A stretch of DNA of 64,000 nucleotides from Ectobius pallidus (Eukaryota > Arthropoda > Insecta > Blattodea > Ectobiidae), in contig CAXKWD010000007.1 of assembly GCA_964059195.1 (NCBI GenBank), forward strand, positions 62,558,705 through 62,622,704. Reading direction: 5' to 3'. Position numbers and translations under genes: made by a program. The notes beneath the pieces were generated by a model. It saw nothing but the letters and a program-made list of their open reading frames with translations, was not told the DNA's origin and searched no databases. This document shows positions 24,077-34,951 of this stretch, piece by piece; position 1 is the first letter of the stretch; every line of letters begins with the position of its first letter.

Positions 24077-25082
24077 CAGGGTGCGGCAAAACATCCTCCC
24101 TATTTTAAAGTTCAAATAAAAAACGCATGGATCAAAATAAAGAAGCTGTATTAACATGAATGATTCTACACAGTGGGAAGTTTCATGTTTTAAACAATGA
24201 GTCACTCAAGTGGTGTCCTTCACTATCAATGCATTGTTGAATGCTACTTCGGAAATTCTCCATCGTTCTAACCAACATTTCTTGAGGAATACGATCAATC
24301 TCTTCCAGTATTGCATTTCTTAGGGCTGGCAGAGTCCTCGGCCGATGTTTAAACACCTCACCTTTAAGATATCCTCACAGAAAATAATCGCAGGGTGTAA
24401 GGTCTGGTGATCGTGCTGGCCAGGAAATTTCGCCATGTAAAGAAATTAAGCGCCCGGGAAACATCTGTCTCAGCACTTGGAGAGAAATCCGAACTGTGTG
24501 AGCGGTGGCTCCGTCCTGCTGAAACCATACATGTTCAGTTGGCAATGCATTGAGTCTTGGCGAAAAAAATGTGTTGATCATGTGAGCGTATCTTTCAGAG
24601 ATTACTGTCACAGTAGCACCATCATCTTCAAAAAAGTAAAGACCCATTATCCCGATTCTTCCAACTGCGCACCATACAGTAACACGGTTGCTATGCAGAG
24701 GTTTTTCATGAAGTTCACGAGAGTTCTGTCCACTCCAATAACGGAAATTTTGCTTATTAACACATCCAGATAAGTGAAAATGTGCTTTATTACTAAAAAG
24801 GACCACAGCATCTTCTGGTACAGCTTCAAGGATGTTTCCACTTGACCTCACATGATTTTCATAATCACGTTGACACAATTGATATGGTGAATCTTGCTTT
24901 AAGAGCACGGAGACAGGATTAAGGTCTATTGCCACTTCGCAGTGAGGTGAACTAATGTATTATACTGAAAACCCTAAACTCCCACTGTGGAGATATCATT
25001 AATATTAATACAGTTTCTTTATTTTGATCCATCTGTTTTTTATTTGAATTTTAAAATAGGGAGGATGTTTTGCCGCACCCTT
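24077..25082 (-). mobile_element. Mariner-like element with TIRs, internally deleted
   Basis: The left end is cagggtgcggcaaaacatcc and the right end its near-perfect inverse, with TA on both sides (24075-24076, 25083-25084). Similarity of the arms extends over about 70 bp. Carries a partial transposase on the minus strand. Confidence 0.88.
24375..24935 (-). pseudogene. Mariner-like transposase, central part
   Basis: 186 codons. 'SNKAHFHLSGCVNKQNFRYW' holds the position of a first catalytic acidic region (Asp replaced by Asn-Lys context), 'WFQQDGATAHT' holds the second Asp, and 'WPARSPDLTPCDYFL' is the third block, where this family has its last acidic residue. The DNA-binding domain and the extreme C-terminus are missing. 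Confidence 0.82.
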
Positions 25083-25084
25083 TA

Positions 25085-25371
25085 TAAAGTAATAAAAAAT
25101 CTAAATATTCTTTACATTAAAAACTGGTCGTTGTGCAACACTGCAACATGATCAGAGGCCGCCACTGTCATCAGGAATTCGGTCATCCAATACTTAAAAT
25201 CGATTATATGTGGGATAATCTGGTGGTTTAATTCTTCTGTTCTCTGCCGCAATCCACGTTTTGCTGGAGCCCAACTGTTTCCCCGACTGCTTTCTTGTCC
25301 GTTGAGTCTAGCGTCACCATGGTCAGATACTTGCAATTTCTCTTTACTTAATATACTGATTTACTCATTTC

Positions 25372-25421
<50 letters not shown>

Positions 25422-25672
25422 TATTATTATTAGCCTACTATTTCAGTTACAATCATGCTTACTGTATGTTAATTTGTACATTCATGTGGAAATAAGGGGG
25501 CGAAAATATTTTTCTCTGCCTAGGGGCGCTCAAGTAGCTTAATACGCCCCTGGGTGGCAACGGGTCGATGTTCGTTGAAATCGTTTTTTCCTTACATCCT
25601 TATTAATGGAAAGGAAAAGGTGTTCAAGGGAGAAAAATTGAGACTAGGCAGTAATAAATAAATAGTACTGAA
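25085..25672. other. Intergenic with (ATT)n tract
   Basis: A long att/tta microsatellite occupies about 25372-25432. No gene recognised. Confidence 0.5.
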
Positions 25673-27332
25673 TAGGGATGTAGCGAACTAGAACCAACAG
25701 ATGTCTCCACTGCTCTAGCCGGTATGCGCTAGCCGTTCGTCACTTGTTTTTCCACTCGTCGTCTGCTGGCACCATGCTTTTTAAATGGCGTTTCATCTTA
25801 GCAGACTGAAAAATACGTTCTAATTTTTATTTTTTTTTTGTAGCGGGTAAAACGCTACTAGGCGCATTTCTTTGTATACTGGACACTTCCAGAATATATT
25901 TACGTGAAAAAACTTAAAGAAAAATTGCAAAAGATAGACGCTATATAAGTCGAAAAGAAAGAAGAATAAGCTGACAAATACTGTGAGAAATGCCCGCTAT
26001 TAACTACATTACTATGTTCCCGACGTACAAAATGTTATGCAGATATGAATATTTATATACAGTACTGCTAATTTGGCGATTGGGTATGATTCAAAGCAAC
26101 TAAAAGAATATACCTCTAGGGTTCAGACAGTAAAATACTAATTGATATACGTGATAAACACTGATTTATGTGGTGTGTATTCGCAGATATTTTTAATATT
26201 ATTTATTTACTATATCAAATGCATATTTAGCCTATACCGTCATATTAAAAACGTATTCAAAATCAAAATATTAAAATATGTATACATCACGAAAACTTAC
26301 CTTTCCTGTCCCTCGTAGTTAAAAAAGATGGGAACTTGGGAATCGATTAGGCCTTTTTTTTTTCTTCTTCTCATTCCTCATTCTTTCTTATTCCTTTTAT
26401 TATCGGTAAGTTATGCTAGACCATCGTTACATGACTTTCATTTCTAGTTATGAAACAGAATATTGTTAAGAATATTTCATTGCATGACATAGCAGATTAT
26501 AAATGCAGGATTTAATAATTATCATACGTTAAGTTATGTAGCCTATTAAATTAGCAACGCTATTGTCACAATTTTCATTCGAGGCCGTCAATCTAACTTG
26601 GCTATTTAGAAATCACAGAATTTATATTTTGATATCAGATGCAATAGAAGGCTACAGTAGCCTAATATACACATATTTATACAGCAAAGTAAAATAAATA
26701 GGCCTAAAATAACTAAATAAATTAAACAGGGAAGCGGTCTTTAAATATAAAGGTGCACTAAAGATACAGTTTAACAAAGGTATAAAACTAACACAATGTA
26801 CTGTAATTATCATTGCGTTACTAGGTAATTTTAATTTATTGATTGTAATTTACTCTATTTTTAAATGGCCCATAACATCTTCTTGAAGCTCAGGGCAAAT
26901 TTAATATTAATTTCAAAATTAAATAATATCTAATCTCCGCACTGCATATAAATATTCATACATTGATAACATATTACTGCAAGTCGAGTACAAAACAATG
27001 TCGTCTGTATCGGAAATATCTCACAATATTTGTTCGTTAATCCTTCCTTTTTAGTGTTATTTAGAGCCTATCTGCTGTGATTTTTCTTTCGTATTTTTGA
27101 CACTTCAACATTCTAGGAGGGCCCAGTAGACAAGGAAGTACGTATAGTAGCCTCGTGTCCTCTATAAAAATATAAAATTACGAACATATTTTTCGGACCG
27201 AGAAGTTGGAGCGTCATTTAAAAGCATGAAGCCAGCAGAAGAAAACTGGAAAAACAAGTGACGAACGACTAGCGCATACCGGCTAGTACACTCACGCTAT
27301 CTGTCGGAGAAGTTTGGCGAGCTACATCCCTA
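25673..27332. mobile_element. Long-TIR DNA element without coding capacity
   Basis: The left arm 25673-25845 reappears reverse-complemented at about 27165-27332, both starting tagggatgtagc; the core 'ctagccggtatgcgctag' is shared. The interior shows no transposase. Superfamily unknown; the flanking duplication is unclear. Confidence 0.75.
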
Positions 27333-27334
27333 TA

Positions 27335-28780
27335 GTAGTAAAAATGCAGTTTTTATTTGGTTGTTTCCAAGTCCCCACACCACCAGCTGCGCAGACGGCG
27401 TGAAATGGCTCCAAATAGAAGTGGTCGCTTGCCGCCATCTTGTCGGCAAGAAATCATTTAGCAGACGACATACAGCTGTTAAACGTAATAGGAAACATAA
27501 ACCAAGCAGTATTTAACCTCATAAATAACGAAAAAATTAATAAAACATGAGTTGAGAGTAATATTATTGTTAGATCAAGCGCTTATAAGTTTTTATATTT
27601 CAAATTTGCCTCTGTGGTAATTGGCGCAAACCGCCAATTCTTTGCCGCGTGTGCTTGTCATATACTGTGCATGCACCTGCTTAGGCTTCCCCACGCCAGT
27701 CAGTTGTGTAGACGCTGCAGCCCGCAATGGACGCTGGCACGTTGCTCCTGTGTGTTTAGGACAATAACCAGTTTGCAGGCTTTATTGCTCGTCTCATTCC
27801 ACACCAATTTGCTCCTTCATTGTTAGGCAGCTCGTGTGTGAAGTTCCGGGAATCAGATTGTATTTTCAGTGCAATTTACAATTATTTCCATTGTGTTCAT
27901 AGCCTAGCAGCCACGTGCAGTGAAACAAAGAGCTGGTGCTAGCGCTTATATTAATCTACTTGGCGGGAGTGTTGTATTGCTCCTAGAAATAGTAACTGTA
28001 TTTAACCACATCTATCATATTCTTGTTAAGTGTTTATACAATTTCTCATTCTTCAGAGTTCAGGCTTCCTGAATATATATTGTTGCAAAACCCTCAGATT
28101 TAAATCTCTGTTCCAGCTGACCTACAGTCCTAGCTTCCTTTGTGTAATCTTAAGTGGTTTTAAAATAAACCTGGCCCTCCGAAAATCTATCATTTGTTCC
28201 TAATTCCCCAATCATTTGTTCCTCTCGGATCGGATCCCAAACAATTATTATAAATAAATGTAAGAACTAAACGTAATTACCTGCATTTATCGCATGTGGA
28301 CGCAATAACAAGATCATAGGCCTATCTTGACATTCCCAGTAGTTTGTCAGTAATTTTCGTGAATAATATAAATTGCATAGAGAACTTTGCAAATAGCCAT
28401 TCGGATTCATGAAATATGTTGTGATTAAGTGAATGAATGTAATTATAATTAAATAAAATGTAAAGAAATTAAATTAAAACCATATAATCTAATGCTCACC
28501 TATTGGTTCATAGGCCTAAATAGAATTGATTTAGAGAGGTGATGTAATCTGAAATAATATATGAACTAAAGATAATAATCCTGAATATTCGTAGGCCTAT
28601 AGATTGTATTATAAAAATGTTGAGTATGCATTTAGATTTGGCAGTTTGTATTAGGCTATACAAGCAAACATATGCTATAAATTTGCGGTTGTTTGCTATC
28701 TTTAAATAGGCATATAATAGCATCTTAATAGGCCTATTACTGAAAGTATAACCATGGTTACATTTGTAATATGAGGAGGA
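27335..28780. other. Intergenic, no gene recognised
   Basis: AT-rich, many taggccta words. A 17-mer ccgccatcttgtcggca at 27432-27448 is repeated inverted at 29516-29532. Confidence 0.45.
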
Positions 28781-28783
28781 AAA

Positions 28784-29258
28784 TTAAACACAGAAGGAAC
28801 TGCATCTGGTTAAGAAGCCTGTTGCCATTAGACTTCCAGAAATGACCTGAGCAGAGTCTGTTGGGTTAAATTTCTCACGTCTTACAGCCGATAACCATTT
28901 CGTTAACAGTCCAGGATTTTGAAGAGGAAAACTAACATTATATTTTTCTGTTATTCCTAATGACACATGGAATCCCAAACATTCCCTTCCCAAATAAGAA
29001 ACTCACAAACTGTTTCAGTATTTTATAATAATCTCTGTCATTTTATGGAACGTCTTGAAGGGACCTATTCCAAAGTTGAGCCTTATTAAAATATCAAATT
29101 TAAAATTATTCTTCACAACCAGTAGAATATAGTCCTATAATAGTACATAAAGTGACACTGCACCTAACCTATAGTTATATTACTTGCTTGTGAAAATAAA
29201 TCCCCAAACCCATCTTACGATGATTTGTGCAGTTGTATGCACCACCAGAATGTCCCAT
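28784..29258 (-). pseudogene. THAP zinc-finger remnant, two exons
   Basis: Exon 1 (29258-29188, ATG start) holds the first Cys region and a GIYFH motif. Its end matches a GC-type donor (gcaagt). Exon 2 begins at 28931 after ...gttag and reads FPLQNPGLLTKW and AVRREKFNPT, the centre of a THAP domain. The LCS.HF block that completes the C2CH finger is present but one frame away, so at least one indel has broken it. THAP domains bind DNA and occur in P-element-type transposases and host regulators. Confidence 0.55.
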
Positions 29259-29755
29259 ATTTTTAGTAATCCCAGGAAAACTATAAAACACACGGCAAGA
29301 TTGAAACAATTCTAACCAACACACATGTCCTACGATATTTGAATGTACCCGCAGTAATAATCACCGTTTTACAACTCACTACACTTCATGTAATTATGAA
29401 ATAGCACATGATAACAAAATGAACGCAAAAGCTGTAATTCTAAGCTTACATTTCGTTTTTAATATTTAAAAAATCTCACTGTTGACATTCCCACGTGTGT
29501 TAGAAGCACAACACATGCCGACAAGATGGCGGATGCGCGAGTTGTTCAATTTTAGCCACTGTTACGGCTCACATTGTAAGTCTAGGTCAGTGATCTCAAT
29601 ATATAAACAGGATACACAACAGCTGTGCTTTGGAATTGCATAAATCGTGACGTTCACTTGTTGTTAAATTGGCTACTCCGTACGTATTGGTGAAGTGTGC
29701 TTCCTATGGTAAACATATATTTATGAATGTGTTTATTGTTATTTTTCATGACAAA

Positions 29756-30160
29756 ATGGTCAAATATTGCGTGGCATATGGCTGCACAGAGCTCCAGAGA
29801 AATGGAAATGGACTTAAGTTTCAAGGAGGTTATTTTTGTTTGGAACATTTGAGGATACTGGCCGAATCTGACTTAACCGCAAGCGTAGCATAGCCACGAA
29901 CGCTTGTCTTTTTCTTGCCTGTTTTTACAGGTTTCCATTTTCTTGGCCTGATATTCCGAAGAAGTGGGTTCAAGCAATGCGCAGAGAATATTGGTCACCC
30001 ACAGCGTACAGTACATTAAGCAGCAGACACTTTACACCTGATTGCTATCAGTCATAAGGACTGGTGCACTTGTAAAATTACTAAAAGATGCTGTACCATC
30101 AGTCTTCAATTTTCCAGGACATCTTCAAAATATTATTGTTCCAAAAATACAATTGGTTCG
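29756..30160 (+). pseudogene. THAP zinc-finger remnant, divergent to the previous one
   Basis: The ATG at 29756 opens MVKYCVAYGCT, the start of a THAP domain. After an intron-like gap (acceptor tttttacag ending 29930), a second block reads FPFSWPDIPKKW, AMRREYWSPT and SSRHF. A further block, 'DAVPSVFNFPGHLQ', typical of sequence after the domain in THAP proteins, lies in a shifted frame past a stop. The donor of exon 1 is not clean. Probably a dead copy. Confidence 0.6.
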
Positions 30161-30370
30161 TAATGTGGTTAGTAGTAGGCCTACTTTAGGTACCATGTAG
30201 GAATATAAATTATGCAATATGTCAGTCATGTAAACATAATATTCTTATGCATGTAGGCCTAAATTTTTCATGCTTGTTTTTAATTGCAGAAATAAGAGGA
30301 AGCAGATGTTTTTGTATAAGACTTCGATGAAAATTATATGAAAATAGATAAACAGACACAAACAGATGAT

Positions 30371-30378
30371 CTCCCACC
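30371..30378. repeat. Candidate 8-bp duplication flanking a hAT-like element
   Basis: ctcccacc here and ctcccaca at 49121-49128 (7 of 8) flank the TIR pair at 30379 and 49120. Confidence 0.65.
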
Positions 30379-30559
30379 CAGGGCCGTAGCTAGGCGGTGG
30401 CGAGGTGGGCCCCCGCCAAGGGCGCAGGTACAAAGAGGGCGCAAAATGGGAACCTTTCGTGTGCAGTTAAAAATTTGTCCACCAGAGCGCAGCAGGGTCA
30501 GAGGAGGTCCTGCCATCTCGTTTTGCCATATGCTTATGCATATCAAAAGATGTGAATAA

Positions 30560-31346
30560 TGTTGGCTGTCCTATAAAAACTGGCGATTAATAACGTTTAA
30601 GTTATATTCCAGAAATCAGATACCTATATTCTGCCTAGGAGAATGTGAGATCGCCAGAAAAAGTATTGATTTGTTAAAAGAATTAAAGAATTAATGTCTG
30701 TCTGAAGTAATAAATGGTTGTAATTATTATGTTGAAAAGAACCCGTGGGGTTGGTCAGCAAAAACAGGAACAATAATTATTTTGCAGTGGCAGAGACATG
30801 TGTAGCTTAGTGACACATAATTCAAAATATTTAAGTTATTCCTGTATATCGCGGTGGCATTTTTATTCGTTAAATGGTGAAGAAATAATTCAAATTTTAT
30901 GAAACGTATTTAAAGCTTGTAGTACAGTACATCACAAAGAAAACATCCCATCTTCTTTAGATTTATAACCATAGGCGTAAATATGTAAAAAAAATTCTTT
31001 ATACTATAAATCATTTGTAAAAAGTAATTTAGGTTCATGGTTGTTTGCTTTCACAATATTCTGTATGTATTTCAGCTTTCGGTTATGAATTTACTGTGTG
31101 GTAGACAGATGCTAGTATTTGATTAATATAACACAGTAGTTATAGAAAGTAAAGAATTGAATATAAATGTGTAAATATTTAGTTCCTATTATCATTAATA
31201 TTTTATAAATAAATTTAGGTTACGTTTGCTTGCTTCTAAATAATATCCTTTAGAGGCTTACGAATAATACATGCTCCAGAATTATAGCTGTCATAAAGTT
31301 TTTGTGTGGGAAACAAATACGAATAATAGTATTTGAATAGTGTATC
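30560..31346. other. Carrier-element interior, no gene recognised
   Basis: AT-rich, no open frame of note. Confidence 0.45.
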
Positions 31347-31360
31347 ATATTAGTAATAGA

Positions 31361-31548
31361 AGTCCGTCGCCGTGGGTGAGTCGGTAGCACGCCTGCCTTC
31401 CACTCCGGCGGCCCGGGTTCGATTTCCGGCCGGGTCGGGGATTTTTCAGTAGTGAAAAATCCCTTTCCCGGGTTCAGGACTGGGTGTTTGTCAGTAGGTT
31501 AAGTCTTAGGTTAAGATCATGCACATTGTGCGCGATTCCTTAATTATT
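31361..31548 (+). mobile_element. tRNA-derived SINE with 14-bp TSD
   Basis: 188 bp with an A-box-like gtgggtgagtcggtagcacg and B-box gggttcgatttcc. It is flanked exactly by atattagtaataga (31347-31360 and 31549-31562). Confidence 0.88.
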
Positions 31549-31562
31549 ATATTAGTAATAGA

Positions 31563-32695
31563 ATGTTCTTTTCATGAAGTCAACGTAATTAGAAAGAAGC
31601 TGGAATGTCAAAATAAGGTAATACGGGAATGGTTTTCTTGTGATTATTACTATAGGCCTAAATGCGTAATATTTTTAACGTCAACGCCCATCCATAATAT
31701 AGGTTCATACTTTTTGTTTTATAATTATATTACATAAGTTTCAGAATTATGGCTCGCAGGGAATTGTTATTCATCGTACTGGGTTCTCATATGCTAATAA
31801 TTCAAAATATTATGTTCTCTTCGATTCGAGTTAAAATATCTACGTGCATCGGTAATTCCAGTTCTAATATAATTAATGTGCATTATAAAAGTGAGTTGTA
31901 TATAATAACAGTGTAGTTGATTTATTTATCTTTTTATTTTTTTGTATTTAGAGGGGAAAATAGCCAGTGCCAATTGCCAGTATAGAAAGGAAAAATATGC
32001 TTTGACGTCTTCTTTATAATAATTTTTTTTTTAATCTTCAATTTACAAGAACCACCAATGCCTGTAAGAATAATCTAGTTTTGCAAGTGTTTCAATTTTA
32101 CGGTTTGTTTTAATGTTTGCAATGAAAAAACTTACAAATTCCGTTTAAACAAAATATTCATAATTTTATTATACAAATTATAATAAATGTGAAACAGAAA
32201 TATGTGAATTTTTGTTATGAAGTTAATAAATTAAGTAAGTTGTATTTATCAAATACTGTCCATTCCTTCTTAAGAAGTAATTTTGTATCATTGTTTGAAA
32301 GAGAATAAGTGGTTGAGCTGCCTGCTGGGCGAACTTTCTGTTTAAAGCAACAGAACATAAGTGAATCTTGTCCATTTGATGAAGATATTGGAAACATGAC
32401 CTTCTATTGTAGATAATGAGAATACTACTTCTTGTTAAGTTTTATTATTTGTAAAAATGATTAAGATAATGAGTCAATTCTGAGGATCTGAAAGTGTTGA
32501 GCGGGGAGAATTGAAGGAACTCATAGACTATTAACTATTAGCATCCGTTTAATCTTCTTTACATTTTATAACCATATATTTCGTAAAGCATATGTGTACC
32601 CCTCTGTTTTACACAGAGGATCGCCACAACATGTTTTCTGGCATTCTGACTGATGTTTAAATAGTCTGTACCATTATGTTCAATGGACAGCAGAC
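31563..32695. other. Carrier-element interior, no gene recognised
   Basis: AT-rich; short open frames only, with no recognisable motif. Confidence 0.45.
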
Positions 32696-32701
32696 GACAT
32701 G

Positions 32702-33177
32702 AGTAGTTATAGGGGAGATATAATCCAAAATGGCCGCCAACCGACGCCGCCCCCGACGCCTGAGTTGTGCCCTTTGTACCGGCGACGCCATGACGTCATG
32801 GATATCATATGAAAGCGCGCGTTATGCCCTTTCGTCCTATGGTGTTCCGACGTCTCCGACGCCGCCCCCCGATGCCCTAGTTGTGCCCTTTTGGCAAATG
32901 ACGTCATGGGTATGGTTTGGACGCTATTATACACGTTTCGAAACAGGAAGAGAGGCCTTTTCATCCTGTGCTAACCCCGTCTCCTCCAGACGCCCCGTTT
33001 AAAAGTTAGGACCTTATGCCATCCGACGCCTCCCCCCGACGCCCACTTAGGTCCTTTGCTCCATGACGTCATGGGAATTTTTCAAACAAAGGGATACGCT
33101 CTTATGCGTTATGGTATTCCCTGGTTCATACCTACGGCCGCCCCCCACCCATACTTAGGTCCTTTGCTCTATGACGT
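32702..33177 (+). repeat. Maverick left terminal inverted repeat
   Basis: About 476 bp, roughly 97% identical by eye to the right TIR, with the outermost 35 bp most diverged. It is GC-rich against an AT-rich background. It contains repeated gacgcc-type blocks, ttgtgccctttt-type blocks and four copies of the palindrome tgacgtca (32791, 32899, 33064, 33172). Confidence 0.96.
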
Positions 33178-33179
33178 CA

Positions 33180-33513
33180 TGGGGTTAGAATTGAAACATG
33201 TCACAGCATGCACCAACGTGACGCTATTATAGCTAGATAGTGTAATAGTGACATACGTACAATATTGCGCAAGGGCACATGATAGTTATGAAAAGATAAA
33301 ATAGGTTTATACTTACATAACCAATTCTTATTCCTTTCAGCATCCTTTCTTCTTCCAGATGAACACTCTTACTATTACTATCGACTAAGTGAAATGACTT
33401 TGTAAGGAATAGGAATTGGTTAAGGTTATAGTTTCATTTCAGAACGTCACAACCTTATCCCATAACATAAGGTTGTCACGCTCCTATGAAATAAAGTGTA
33501 TATACAAATGGCT
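33180..33513. promoter_or_regulatory. Left subterminal region with two inverted repeats
   Basis: An 18-nt inverted repeat (33319-33336 with 33404-33421, 17 of 18) and a perfect 10-bp stem with 8-nt loop (33449-33476) lie between the TIR and the last gene. They may be transcript-end or replication structures. On the minus strand an AATAAA overlaps the end of the terminal ORF (33536-33541). Confidence 0.5.
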
Positions 33514-34323
33514 TCAGAGTAATAGAGCTGGATGATTTATTTCATCGCTAACCATGTCTAATAAAGACAGAATTTCACAATTTGCAGGAACACTTTGTTT
33601 GTTGTTTATATAGTTAAACACTTCGCTTTGCATTAGTACAAACTTATTCATAATGTCATTTATTATGATAGAATTCATAACGAGGTAAGTAATGTCATCA
33701 TTACGTAAAACAATACGAGCACTATCGTATTGCATCACACATTCTTTCAAGTCTTTACGTGTCTGTAATTTGAAAGAGTCTTCTTTAAACAGATAAGGTT
33801 TAGAATAACACATATTTTCACACATTTTAGGTAAATGTAACAAGAACGAAGAGAGGAGGTAGGGCGACAAAATAACACAAGCACCTTTAGAAGTTCCAAT
33901 CTCCGCACATCCAGTGTAATTCACAATGGAGTAGAATCCAAAACTGATGTATCGGTCCTTTCTGTTGTTGAGGAAGTAGGTTCTGCGGGCTAGCACTGTA
34001 GGAGCAACTCTTGGGAGTGTTGCCGACACAGCTTCCTTCACAACCTTGTCGATCATCATCTTCTTCTGTTTCTTTACAGATCCTGATGACGAAACCTGAA
34101 ACACATAAAACAATACCCGTAAGAAATCTAATTTTATACAGGGCCTGATGATGAAACCTGAAAACAAAACAATCAAATAAACAAAGACACAATACAATAC
34201 AAGCATATGAGTAATGAATATACATACCTTTTTACATTTGCTGGTTTTGCTCTTGGTAGTAGTAGTAGTCTCTGATGATGAAGACATCACGATAGAACTG
34301 GGAGGACCTCTCGTTCCAGACAC
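33514..34323 (-). CDS. Maverick terminal ORF, function unknown, probably spliced
   Basis: The ATG-started frame is open for 269 codons, but an intron with clean signals (34096-34227, 132 nt, gtatgt...ttcag) lies inside it in phase. The intended product is therefore probably 225 residues, and the hydrophobic stretch near residues 33-76 is intron. The N-terminus is Ser/Thr-rich. The C-terminal part has a 'YISFGFYSIVNY' segment followed by 'KGACVILSPYLL', which loosely recalls PC4-type single-strand DNA-binding modules; that is speculation. Last gene of the minus-strand cluster, beside the left TIR. Confidence 0.65.
   Translation of the reverse strand: MSGTRGPPSSIVMSSSSETTTTTKSKTSKCKKVCIFITHMLVLYCVFVYLIVLFSGFIIRPCIKLDFLRVLFYVFQVSSSGSVKKQKKMMIDKVVKEAVSATLPRVAPTVLARRTYFLNNRKDRYISFGFYSIVNYTGCAEIGTSKGACVILSPYLLSSFLLHLPKMCENMCYSKPYLFKEDSFKLQTRKDLKECVMQYDSARIVLRNDDITYLVMNSIIINDIMNKFVLMQSEVFNYINNKQSVPANCEILSLLDMVSDEINHPALLL
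34096..34227 (-). other. In-phase intron with duplicated acceptor
   Basis: Donor aaaaag/gtatgt at 34227, acceptor gtgtttcag at 34096. A second, nearly identical acceptor region (gttttcag, ending 34158) lies 62 nt upstream because of a local duplication. Using it would bring in a stop after seven codons. Confidence 0.7.
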
Positions 34324-34377
34324 TGCAACGAAACTGAGCTAGTCCGATGAAATCGAGCTGCTTTATATCTTTTCGTT

Positions 34378-34460
34378 CTGAAATCAGAAAGTAAAGGTTT
34401 TAACTTAAGCACAACCTACTTTTCTAAGCTAACAATAAATCCATGTAGATAAATACTTAC
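34378..34460 (-). other. Intron at the end of the protease gene
   Basis: 83 nt with donor gtaagt at 34460 and acceptor ctgatttcag at 34378. Splicing joins t to aa, creating a stop codon right at the junction. It also supplies a leader exon for the next ORF, whose ATG is 54 nt past the acceptor. Confidence 0.65.
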
Positions 34461-34947
34461 AATGCACATGTCCTGGAAAACATCTCTGACCTCCACCCTT
34501 CCTCGTTCCACAGAGAGTTCCAAGGAATTTGTGGAAGATGCGGACGACCTCTATGTCTGGAGACGTAGTAAACATGCTTACAAACTCCTGCATCGTCCTT
34601 CCATTATTCATGAAGTATGTGAACAAACAGGCATAATGTCCACATACTGCTGTTGTCGGTCCCTGGAGTCTTTGAGTGTTGTACAGCCATTGTATAGAGT
34701 TTTGTTTTATAAATTTTGTTATCCCGGGAATGATGGGTGGTAGACCAAAAGAATCAAAGTAATAGGCAAAATTTTGATTTTTGAAAAGCACGGCAACCCA
34801 ATGAGAACCAGGTGAAGAATGAGGATCAAAGTTAATGACATAAATCTTAGGTTTATGCGTTACAACAGATGGTAACATATCGCTAGGGTAAACCCCACCG
34901 AATGTTTCTACGTGACGTAAAGCATAGTTTATTTGGTTACTATTCAT
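34429..34947 (-). CDS. Adenain-like cysteine protease (Maverick PRO)
   Basis: 172 codons unspliced, 162 if the 3' intron is removed. The adenain-type catalytic set is visible: His49 in GSHWVAV, Asp65 in YYFDSFG, Gln95 in NTQRLQGP and Cys102 in TAVCGHYACLF. Family role: maturation cleavage of capsid-associated proteins. It starts 4 nt after the stop of the major capsid gene. The last ten residues of the unspliced form read like intron sequence. Confidence 0.93.
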   Translation of the reverse strand: MNSNQINYALRHVETFGGVYPSDMLPSVVTHKPKIYVINFDPHSSPGSHWVAVLFKNQNFAYYFDSFGLPPIIPGITKFIKQNSIQWLYNTQRLQGPTTAVCGHYACLFTYFMNNGRTMQEFVSMFTTSPDIEVVRIFHKFLGTLCGTRKGGGQRCFPGHVHCKYLSTWIYC

Positions 34948-34951
34948 TATT

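Noticed and set aside
27614..27826. 70-codon frame with several Cys and His
   Set aside because: No spacing typical of a zinc finger and no supporting context.
31361..31450. Possible tRNA gene
   Set aside because: A and B boxes are present, but the cloverleaf is not closed and the unit is a 188-bp insertion with a 14-bp TSD, so it is a SINE. The same applies to 23347 and 5066-5175.
32730..33002. 90-codon frame in the left TIR, matched by 48297-48569 in the right TIR
   Set aside because: Similarity follows from TIR identity. Of about five base differences between the copies, four change the amino acid, so there is no sign of protein constraint.
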